Below, piece after piece: positions 9,701 through 15,754 of a stretch of DNA of 34,708 nucleotides. The notes under the pieces are model-generated. The model was given only the letters and a program-made list of their open reading frames with translations. It searched no databases and was not told where the DNA came from. Origin of the DNA: Candidatus Zixiibacteriota bacterium (GTDB lineage: Bacteria > Zixibacteria > MSB-5A5 > UM-FILTER-46-8). The stretch covers positions 1-34,708 of the forward strand of contig JALSTH010000047.1 in assembly GCA_026983835.1 (NCBI GenBank). The letters are read 5' to 3'. A program made the position numbers and the translations under genes. How positions within the stretch are numbered: position 1 is the stretch's first letter; the number at the start of each line of letters is the position of its first letter.

Positions 9701-10048
9701 GAGTTTAACGTTATTCCCGGAACGGGGGGTAAAGCTGAAGACTGGAATCTTTCCGGCTGGTTTAACGAATCAGCGGAAGTACCGCTGGAAACAAACCTAT
9801 TCGATAATTATCCAAATCCATTTAACTCCTCTACAACTTTTAATTATTCTCTTTCCCAAAATGCGAATGTAGTGCTGGAAATTTATAATCTTTTGGGTAG
9901 GAAAATAGCGACTTTAGTAGATGGTTATCAACAGGCAGGATATAAAACTGTAAGGTGGAATGCCAAAGGTCTTGCTTCCGGTGTTTATTTTTATAGGCTA
10001 AAAACCGATGAGAAAATAATAACCAAACGAGCAATGCTCCTAAAATAG
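6713..10048 (+). CDS. Secreted papain-family (C1) cysteine protease with type IX sorting domain
   Basis: A 1111-residue secreted protease. The start is TTG at 6713, with GGAGG at 6704-6708 upstream; the hydrophobic signal segment is at about 25-42. The C1A papain domain spans about 92-320: CGSCWAF with the nucleophile Cys120, NHSVVLVGWDD with the catalytic His, and LRNALGPDWGEDGYMRI with the catalytic Asn region (the usual NSWG is NALG here). Next come an Ig-like BACON-type segment and two copies of a MAM/jellyroll-like module (about 445-595 and 715-885) sharing RWLGVEQ..YDHA and WRFCGWNIDD / WQYCGWNIDD. A CARDB-like segment and a C-terminal type IX sorting domain (NYPNPFNSST to ITKRAMLLK) follow. 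It probably degrades extracellular protein, with the repeated modules binding substrate or surface. Confidence 0.9.
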   Translation: MKDFKKIPLIRCSTNEKKHFPFKLGLSMLIILLFGINIGLTYGNPNKFNGNNTKTPIVHPENVMNNKLAQNESFDKWRGNVHYDPCTPSDTIPERFDWREHNGCTPVKNQIVNGIFCGSCWAFAIMGAMESAILIADGDTVDLSEQWLVSCTDAGDCGGWNGWYGAAFNYLLQDGEPDYCGESGAVMEESFPYEGLNVPCGCPYPHPYHIDSWSFIGNEGEIPSVEQIKQAILDHGPITCRVVWNDAFYHYTGGIFDGCENGYCNHSVVLVGWDDNQGENGVWFLRNALGPDWGEDGYMRIEYGCSNVGLDACYVEYSPRTGLVVSPFNNFESEGPMGGPFDPNEMVYRIKNINETGIAYSITNSQSWVSISDPNGYLEGGDSLDVIISINSNANSMGNGNYADTINFINETDHQGDTQRAVNLRIGVGVIYEWSMDTDPGWTTEGDWGYGQPVGQGGEHGFPDPTSGYTGQNVYGYNLNGDYDNNLPEMFLTSQPIDCSELSNTELRFWRWLGVEQPLYDHARIEVSNDNLNWTTIWENNSTITDSEWQKFDYDISEVADGQPTVFLRWTMGPTDNSWRFCGWNIDDVQIVAIDNSQLLSFTYPYGLPEYINPEGGTTFRVIVNGVSGDPAPGTGVLHYDDGSGYVEIPMSVVAPNVYDAIFPAFDCGDEIHYYITAETEDGIIVTDPYSAPLNSYSAISATGFVVLYEDDFSTNEGWTGLGGDAEWTIGPATGGSGNDQYGGPDPAEDHSPSSDNYVLGNDLTPDSGGDYSPNIDTTYWITSPVIDCSDYINVNIKFFRWLGVEQNIYDHAYIQGYNGSSWVDLFENGSTTIDENEWNQISFDVSSIANGNPDFQIRFGLGPTDGSWQYCGWNIDDLSITAYSCAPDTTNLTIKMIPDNPPVEVPQGGSFTFTGILINSDDTPKTVDVWINLDVPDYGPYGPIHKYGGITINPNDTLNYEDITQDIPGNAPLGLYKYLAYCGNYPSIIIDSAWFEFNVIPGTGGKAEDWNLSGWFNESAEVPLETNLFDNYPNPFNSSTTFNYSLSQNANVVLEIYNLLGRKIATLVDGYQQAGYKTVRWNAKGLASGVYFYRLKTDEKIITKRAMLLK

Positions 10049-10070
10049 CGTAATAACTACATTAAAACAA

Positions 10071-10105
10071 TTATGGGCGGTTTTTGTAAACCGCCCATAA
10101 CTTTT
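10071..10105. terminator. Strong hairpin between convergent genes
   Basis: A perfect 13-bp stem (TTATGGGCGGTTT with its complement at 10088-10100) has a 4-base loop. It is followed on the plus strand by CTTTT, and it serves the protease gene and possibly also the convergent nadE-like gene. Confidence 0.8.
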
Positions 10106-10132
10106 AATACGGATATTAGGAATTTAAATCGA

Positions 10133-11095
10133 TTACAGTTCAACAGGGACTGCTCGGAGATATTCAGTGTTGCGGTATTTTTGAGAGATATCCCTCTGAG
10201 CACGCTTTATCTGCTCCAAATCCAAATTCAAAGCCATAGCCACTTCCTCATCAGGGATTCTGTTCTCCATCGCATACCATATCAAATCCATTGTTTCAAA
10301 ATCAAGTCTAAAGAAAAACTCCTCCTGTGTTACCTCAGCTGAATATGTATCCGTAGTGGGCGTTCTCTTCAAAATCTCCTCTGGCACACCGAGATATTCG
10401 CCAAGTTGAAACACCTGCGTTTTGTACAGGTGGGCAATAGGCTTTACATCCGCACCACCATCACCGTATTTTACGAAAAAGCCCTGTTCGTGCTCGTTCT
10501 TATTCCCTGTCCCTATAACCGCATAGTTCCGTGTCTCAGCATAATAATATAAGGTCATCATCCGGGTGCGTTGTTTATAATTCGAGGCGGCGACTATTTG
10601 AAGGTAATTTTTGGGTGGAAGCCTTCGGGATATGGTTTCCCCGTTCGGGGCTTCAACCACAACCGAGAAAAAGTTCATTCCCCCTTTCTCCAACAGATTA
10701 TTCGGCAAAACAATTTTACATTTCCAACCGTCGATATATTCGGGTATCAGCTCACGAATGGCTTCATCTCGTTTACCATATACATCAGCACCTTCAAGGA
10801 TCGGGGTAATATCATCCACTTTGTATTCTATACCCAATTTCTTGGACAATTCTTCAGCCAAAGGGCTTGAGAGGAAGGAGGATTCCTTCTCGGGCATAGA
10901 TATCCCTATTACTTTATCGGGACCAAATGCCCTCGCGGATAAAACAGCTACAACACTCGAATCTATTCCCCCGGAAATCCCGACCACCGCACCATTCCGT
11001 TTGAAATTATAAATTACCTGTTCCCTTAAAAAAGAAACAATTCGTTCGGTTTCCTTACGGCAATCGATTTTTAGCGCATCCCTTGAAAAACTCAT
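10133..11095 (-). CDS. nadE: NAD+ synthetase-like ATP-dependent amide ligase (divergent NadE)
   Basis: A 320-residue protein of the ATP-pyrophosphatase NadE family. The pyrophosphate-binding loop SGGIDSS is at 41-47; GTGNKNEHEQGFFVKYGDGG and DVKPIAHLYKTQV are the conserved adenylate and nicotinate-dinucleotide region. NadE converts deamido-NAD+ to NAD+ using ammonia. No glutaminase domain is present, so it would use ammonia or a partner. ATG at 11095 has AAGGAG upstream. Two oddities: it is longer than the usual 245-275 residues, and the region that is normally PTADLWxGQxDExELG reads PTTDTYSAEVTQEEFFF. It sits 31 bases after an acyl/aryl adenylate-forming ligase in one operon. It may therefore be the housekeeping NAD synthetase or a paralogue making an amide in a specialised pathway; the sequence alone does not decide. 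Confidence 0.8.
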   Translation of the reverse strand: MSFSRDALKIDCRKETERIVSFLREQVIYNFKRNGAVVGISGGIDSSVVAVLSARAFGPDKVIGISMPEKESSFLSSPLAEELSKKLGIEYKVDDITPILEGADVYGKRDEAIRELIPEYIDGWKCKIVLPNNLLEKGGMNFFSVVVEAPNGETISRRLPPKNYLQIVAASNYKQRTRMMTLYYYAETRNYAVIGTGNKNEHEQGFFVKYGDGGADVKPIAHLYKTQVFQLGEYLGVPEEILKRTPTTDTYSAEVTQEEFFFRLDFETMDLIWYAMENRIPDEEVAMALNLDLEQIKRAQRDISQKYRNTEYLRAVPVEL

Positions 11096-11126
11096 AATAG
11101 CTCCTTTATTTTTATCTGGGGCATCT

Positions 11127-12695
11127 TTATTTCAATGATTCCACCAATTCGTTCTTAAGTTGCACCTTTTTAATCTTTCCGGCAGCAGTTTTCGCCAGCG
11201 CTTCACGAAACTCGATCCTGCGGGGAACTTTGTAATGAGGAAGGTTTTCCCTGCAACGCTTAAATATATCCATTACTGTCAGCTCCGCCCCGGGCCGAGG
11301 GACAACCAATGCTGCTACGACCTCTCCCAAAACATCATCCGGCTCACCGACAACAGCTACTTCATGAACTCTTCCATCCTCCATAATCACTTCCTCAATC
11401 TCTTTTGGGCTTATCCTGTGTGCGCCGGATTTTATAATATCCGACTTTCGGGAAATGATATAGAGATAACCATCCTCATCGATTGTTGCTAAATCCCCCG
11501 TATGTAACCCATCAGGTTTTAATACCTTCTCGGTTTCGGCTTTATTTCTCCAATAGCCCATCATTATATTATCGCCATTGGCGACTATCTCGCCGGTTTC
11601 ACCCGGAGAAATTTCTTTTCCATTATCGCCAACCACTTTCAACTCTACACCGGGAATCGCTTTCCCGATCGAGCCCGGCTTTTCAAGTAATTTTTCGGGT
11701 TCCAAGTAGGATAAACGGGCGGAGGCTTCCGTCTGTCCATACATTATATAAATTTTTATCCCCTGCAAAGCTCCCCTAAGTTCGCTTGCCAGCGAAGGGG
11801 ACATTGGACCTCCCGCCTGAGTTATATATCTCAATGATGAAAGGTCGAAGTTCTTTAGTCCGGCTTTGTGAGTCAGGATAGCGAAGGTCGATGGAACGCC
11901 GGCGAAACCGGTAACTTTCTCTTCTGACATACGAGATAAAACTTTCTGCGGATAAGCGAAGCGATTGTCAATCACCAAACTTCCCCCGCAGGCAATATGT
12001 GTCAACAATAAACTATTACCATAAGAATAATAAAATGGTAAAACGACCATTACCCTATCCTCGGGAGCCAGATGTAGATATTCAATTATCGATTCGGTAT
12101 TTGTCATAAGATTTTTGTGCGATAACATCACCCCCTTCGGATTGCCCGTAGTGCCGGAGGTATATATAATTTGCGCTAACTCCTCCACATTACGCATCGG
12201 TAATTGACAATCAGGTTTCTCCTTCAGGTATACATCCAAAAAACAACGATAGGCTATATTCTCCGGCGGCTTTCCCGTTGTTTTCCGATTCGGCGGATCT
12301 TCAGTTTCCCTATCATAAAAAACGAATTTCAAAGAGTCGCATTCGGGTACAACATCATCGACCATCGGCAAAAGAGGTCCTGATGTTATTATGCCCGTTG
12401 CTTCGCAATGATTTATGATATTCTTTAATTGCCTTTTTTTATTAGCGGTAGATTGTCCCACAACGACACCACCAGCCAGCAGAACTCCAAAATATGCCAT
12501 CACATAACTTATGGAGTTATCCAAATAGAGAATTACTCTACCGCCCGGTTTTAAGCCGGCATTCTTTATCGCAGAGGCGAACTTAAGGCAATTCTTCCAT
12601 AATTCGAAATAATTTATCCTTTCAAATTCGGTTATTACCGCCGTTTTAAGGGGATATTTATGAGCCGATATTTTCAAATAATCATAGAGCAACAT
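11127..12695 (-). CDS. AMP-forming acyl/aryl ligase (ANL superfamily)
   Basis: A 522-residue class I adenylate-forming enzyme. It activates a carboxylate with ATP to an acyl-AMP and passes it to CoA or a carrier protein. The phosphate-binding loop YTSGTTGNPKG is at 178-188; YGQTEAS is the A5 motif; GLHTGDLATIDEDGYLYI holds the ribose-binding Asp; the catalytic lysine is Lys507 in TAAGKIKK. Overall it looks like a medium/long-chain acyl-CoA or acyl-ACP ligase, but the substrate cannot be read. ATG at 12695 is preceded by GGAGGG. The next gene, 31 bases downstream, is the NadE-like synthetase, so the two are probably co-transcribed. A near-perfect palindrome 56 bases upstream of the start could be an operator. 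Confidence 0.88.
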   Translation of the reverse strand: MLLYDYLKISAHKYPLKTAVITEFERINYFELWKNCLKFASAIKNAGLKPGGRVILYLDNSISYVMAYFGVLLAGGVVVGQSTANKKRQLKNIINHCEATGIITSGPLLPMVDDVVPECDSLKFVFYDRETEDPPNRKTTGKPPENIAYRCFLDVYLKEKPDCQLPMRNVEELAQIIYTSGTTGNPKGVMLSHKNLMTNTESIIEYLHLAPEDRVMVVLPFYYSYGNSLLLTHIACGGSLVIDNRFAYPQKVLSRMSEEKVTGFAGVPSTFAILTHKAGLKNFDLSSLRYITQAGGPMSPSLASELRGALQGIKIYIMYGQTEASARLSYLEPEKLLEKPGSIGKAIPGVELKVVGDNGKEISPGETGEIVANGDNIMMGYWRNKAETEKVLKPDGLHTGDLATIDEDGYLYIISRKSDIIKSGAHRISPKEIEEVIMEDGRVHEVAVVGEPDDVLGEVVAALVVPRPGAELTVMDIFKRCRENLPHYKVPRRIEFREALAKTAAGKIKKVQLKNELVESLK

Positions 12696-12750
12696 TTTCC
12701 CTCCGCTTTCAGAAATTAGGATGTTATCAGAATGTTTGGCACACTTATAT

Positions 12751-12770
12751 TATCGGCTGGTCAGCTGATA
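12751..12770. repeat. Near-perfect 20-bp palindrome upstream of the ligase-nadE operon
   Basis: TATCGGCTG-GT-CAGCTGATA: arms of 9 bases with one mismatch. It lies 56 bases upstream of the ligase start on the minus strand, where a dimeric regulator could bind. No regulator gene is next to it. Confidence 0.45.
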
Positions 12771-12842
12771 TAAATCACACTTTACATAAAAAATGCTGCT
12801 GATTTTTCATTAGAGGATTATTGGAAAACGAGTTATCGCAAC

Positions 12843-12866
12843 TTGAATGATAAAGCGCTCATTCAA
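12843..12866. repeat. Inverted repeat at the 3' end of the bshB1-like gene
   Basis: TTGAATGA and TCATTCAA (8 perfect pairs, 8-base spacer) overlap the stop codon of the deacetylase gene. No T run follows, so it is a possible 3'-end stabilising hairpin rather than a classical terminator. Confidence 0.4.
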
Positions 12867-13557
12867 TTAAGCAGAATAAATTCTCAATCTTCATAGGCTC
12901 GCCTATGGAGAATCCCTGCCCGTATTTAACCCCGATATGATTGCCATAACCTCTCACCATAGACTCCAAAAACCACAAATAATCGTATTGCTTCGCCGGG
13001 TTTTGGAATTGTGATTTGTGTGCTTTGACCGCTTCTGTCCATATATCGAACTCATCCGTAATATCCACCACAAATGTGGGAGGGACTTCGGTTGGCAAGA
13101 GATAATGAAATATTGCGCTTACTTGATATGGCTCGCCTTGAATCGGCAATTTTTTCAGCATAGCATAATTTGCGGCATTTACCACAATTTTGCCAGCAGC
13201 CAAATGGTCCGGATGGCTTTGCTTTTTCCCGTGTCCCCCCCTCGGATATGGAGCAAGGATTACTCTCGGCTTGAATTTACGGATTAATTCGGCAATTTTT
13301 AATCTATATTTATAATTATCCTCAAGCCTGCAATCACCAAAATCCAAATCCACCACCAAATCAACACCCAAAATCTTAGCCGCTCTTACAGCTTCTTTCT
13401 TACGGAGTTCCGGAAAGCCTCCTGTTCCCATCTCTCCTTGAGTTAAATAAATAATGCCGGTCGAGTATCCCAATTTCTTCATCTTTACCAGAACGCCTCC
13501 GGTCCCGACTTCAGCATCATCAGGGTGTGCGCCGATAGAGATTATGTCAACTTCCAT
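12859..13557 (-). CDS. bshB1: PIG-L/LmbE-family deacetylase, BshB1-like (bacillithiol biosynthesis)
   Basis: A 232-residue zinc-dependent N-acetylglucosamine deacetylase. The zinc/catalytic motif AHPDD is at 10-14 and the second metal motif HPDH at 115-118. The LTQGEMGTGG stretch and the C-terminal YGNHIGVKYGQGFSIGEP are characteristic of the BshB1 branch, which removes the acetyl group from GlcNAc-malate to give GlcN-malate, the second step to bacillithiol. It is cytosolic, with no signal peptide. ATG at 13557 is preceded by GGAG. Small differences from the usual BshB1 (an insertion GGHGKKQ before HPDH) leave room for a related sugar deacetylase. No bshA or bshC is in the window. Confidence 0.8.
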   Translation of the reverse strand: MEVDIISIGAHPDDAEVGTGGVLVKMKKLGYSTGIIYLTQGEMGTGGFPELRKKEAVRAAKILGVDLVVDLDFGDCRLEDNYKYRLKIAELIRKFKPRVILAPYPRGGHGKKQSHPDHLAAGKIVVNAANYAMLKKLPIQGEPYQVSAIFHYLLPTEVPPTFVVDITDEFDIWTEAVKAHKSQFQNPAKQYDYLWFLESMVRGYGNHIGVKYGQGFSIGEPMKIENLFCLIE

Positions 13558-13640
13558 TTATACTCCATTTCATCAGGTTTCCAATCGCAACTTTAATATT
13601 TAATCAATCATAAAACACAAAAGTAGGAAAATCAATTTAA

Positions 13641-13670
13641 TAGATTTAACAAATCTATTGACTAAAGTCA
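13641..13670. repeat. Two adjacent inverted repeats in the pckA promoter
   Basis: TAGATTT-AAC-AAATCTA at 13641-13657 is followed at once by TGACT-AA-AGTCA at 13659-13670. Both arms are perfect, and the second overlaps the TTG of the predicted promoter. This is operator-like architecture; function unproven. Confidence 0.45.
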
Positions 13671-13687
13671 TTTTATTCATAGATTTA
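13658..13687 (+). promoter_or_regulatory. Predicted promoter of the PEP carboxykinase gene
   Basis: TTG at 13658-13660, a 19-base gap, then TAGATTTA at 13680-13687 fits the Bacteroidetes primary-sigma pattern TTG-N19-TAnnTTTG except for the last base. TTGACT also resembles a classical -35 box. Confidence 0.55.
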
Positions 13688-13709
13688 CTCCTACCATAAT
13701 TAACGAGAT

Positions 13710-13730
13710 ATCCTCCCACTAATGGAGGAT
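13710..13730 (+). promoter_or_regulatory. Leader hairpin containing a GGAGGA sequence upstream of pckA
   Basis: ATCCTCC and GGAGGAT form a perfect 7-bp stem with a 7-base loop in the predicted 5' leader. Four bases after the hidden GGAGGA is the minimal frame ATG-TTT-TAA (13734-13742). The real pckA start is 27 bases downstream of the hairpin. Confidence 0.4.
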
Positions 13731-13756
13731 TTAATGTTTTAATTTTGAGGATTACT

Positions 13757-15613
13757 ATGGGCAACTCAATTTATAATATAGAGGTCTATAAACAGTTTGC
13801 CGAAAGCCTAAAGCATTATTTGAACGGGCCAAACATCGAAAAAGTCAAATTAAAACAAATCAGGTCCCGGGCGATAAAAACAGGAATTAAGACAAAATTC
13901 GGTTCCTATGGGTGGCGCTCATCGGTATCATCCCGAATTGGTCCCAAAACCGTTTATCTGGGGAATGAAGCGGTTCGCATTCCAAACCCAACGCAGCTGC
14001 AAAAGAGCATAATTCAAAACTCGCCTGAGGAATTGACCAAAGTTCTACATCTTATGGAAAACCTACCGTTCATTCATATACGCCGCCAAATGGGAAACAA
14101 CAGCGAATTCAACCCGATCGTAAACCTTTATCTATCCGTCGCCGACCCCAAAAATTTCCGTATCGGATATATGTACGGCAATACGATGTTCAAACCATCC
14201 AATAGGCCGGGTCCGGAATTCACGATGATTCACATCCCCGAAGAACATCATCTAAATCAACAGGTCCTTGCTATTCCGGAGCATAATCTCAATATCTGTT
14301 TGGGTTCGGATTATATGGGGGAAGACAAAAAAGGGTTTTTGCGGCAAGCGATGTGGATGGCGGATAAACTTGGTATGTTGGGACTTCATGCGGGATCGAA
14401 ATTAGTTTATGTGCGCGATCCCAATGATGGAAAACTCAAAAGGTACGGCGTGTTGATATTCGGATTATCCGCAACCGGGAAATCCACTTGGTCCTGTCAT
14501 CAGCTTGGATTGGATCACAAAAAGGGAGAACGAACCGAAGCCATTCAGGATGATATTGTCTTCCTAAAAAAGGACGGTTCGGCATTGGGATCCGAGGCGA
14601 ATTTCTTCGTCAAAACCGATGTTCATCCAAAACTACAGGAAGCTATGTATAACGCTTTGGTGGATAAATCGGCTTTGATGGAAAATGTGATGATTGATGC
14701 GAACGGCAATCCTGATTTCCTCGATGAAAGTCTTTGCGGCAATGGCAGAGCGGTTATACAAAAAAGCAAATTGCGGATAAAGAGAGGGCGTAGATTGGTC
14801 AGCATTGAAGGCAAATCGATAAACCTTGAGCCTTTAACGGAATTGGATGGATTGATATTTGCCTTTATCACCCGCCGAAATACAATTATGTCCTTTGCGC
14901 AAAAACTGACTTCCGATCAAGCGGTATTGGCATATTTATGGGGGGAATCGTCACACAGCGCAGCTTCGGAACCGAGCAAGGCTGGTGAGTCGGTGCGGAC
15001 TGTCGGCACCGATCCGTTTATTATCGGTTCAAGGGCGAAAAAGGTTAATCATTTTATGGAGATAATCAAAACCCTTGAAGCGAATTTCCCGGGCAAAGTG
15101 CATTTCCGTCAATACAACACTGGTGGTATGGGAGAGATATTGGAAAAATACGAGGAGGATGGAGTAAAGAAAAAAAGGCTAATCCGTAAAGTAACCCGCG
15201 TTCCAATTGAGTTAATGGCTGCCATTCAAAGGGGCGATTTGCGGGGATCCAACAAATACAGCCCCGGACTTTTCGGAACTGAGGATATAGTCTCCTGCGA
15301 GGATGGGGATTTGTCTTTTTTCGATTTGCACAAACTATATTCCAACGAGCAGATTCAAAAGTATATCGATGAGATAGTGGAGGGAAGGGAGCGATTTACC
15401 GAGGAAATCGCCAATGAGGGGTTGGACCCTGAAGTTGTAAGGATTGCGGAAGAATCGTTCTCCATCAGTTCCCATTATCACAGTCGGTCGCGGATAACGG
15501 TCCCCGATACGGAGTATTTGAAAAAACGGGAAACTATGAAACAATATATACCGACATCCGCTCCCTCCTCGATTTTCGCCGAACCAAAAAACCGCCCGAA
15601 AAGATGGAGGTAG
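13757..15613 (+). CDS. pckA: Phosphoenolpyruvate carboxykinase (ATP), divergent long form
   Basis: A 618-residue PckA homologue: oxaloacetate + ATP gives PEP + CO2 + ADP, the gluconeogenic link, reversible in some anaerobes. I chose ATG at 13757 because GAGG lies 6 bases before it; a TTG at 13745 is also in frame. Numbered from this ATG, the metal-binding residues are kept: GEDKKG (Lys191-192), GLHAGS (His211) and IQDDI (Asp265-266). The nucleotide loop is GLSATGKST at 236-244, where the classical enzyme has GLSGTGKTT. KLTSDQAVLAYLWG matches the KLTPEQAMYHFLSG region. Length (about 80 residues over the E. coli type) and the altered loop mark a divergent subfamily. The leader has three inverted repeats, suggesting regulation. 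Confidence 0.85.
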   Translation: MGNSIYNIEVYKQFAESLKHYLNGPNIEKVKLKQIRSRAIKTGIKTKFGSYGWRSSVSSRIGPKTVYLGNEAVRIPNPTQLQKSIIQNSPEELTKVLHLMENLPFIHIRRQMGNNSEFNPIVNLYLSVADPKNFRIGYMYGNTMFKPSNRPGPEFTMIHIPEEHHLNQQVLAIPEHNLNICLGSDYMGEDKKGFLRQAMWMADKLGMLGLHAGSKLVYVRDPNDGKLKRYGVLIFGLSATGKSTWSCHQLGLDHKKGERTEAIQDDIVFLKKDGSALGSEANFFVKTDVHPKLQEAMYNALVDKSALMENVMIDANGNPDFLDESLCGNGRAVIQKSKLRIKRGRRLVSIEGKSINLEPLTELDGLIFAFITRRNTIMSFAQKLTSDQAVLAYLWGESSHSAASEPSKAGESVRTVGTDPFIIGSRAKKVNHFMEIIKTLEANFPGKVHFRQYNTGGMGEILEKYEEDGVKKKRLIRKVTRVPIELMAAIQRGDLRGSNKYSPGLFGTEDIVSCEDGDLSFFDLHKLYSNEQIQKYIDEIVEGRERFTEEIANEGLDPEVVRIAEESFSISSHYHSRSRITVPDTEYLKKRETMKQYIPTSAPSSIFAEPKNRPKRWR

Positions 15614-15754
15614 ATTTAATACAGAGAGATCTATATTATAACAAGAAATAATTTCTGTTAGGAAACCTGATATGTATTTTAATTACATTTATATATATTA
15701 AAGAATCCACAGAGAATATTTCTTAAAGCCTCAAAAGATAAAGGAAATATCAAA

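Noticed and set aside
13745-13757. TTG 13745 as the start of pckA
   Set aside because: ATG 13757 has GAGG at six bases, while the TTG has no ribosome site at a suitable distance.
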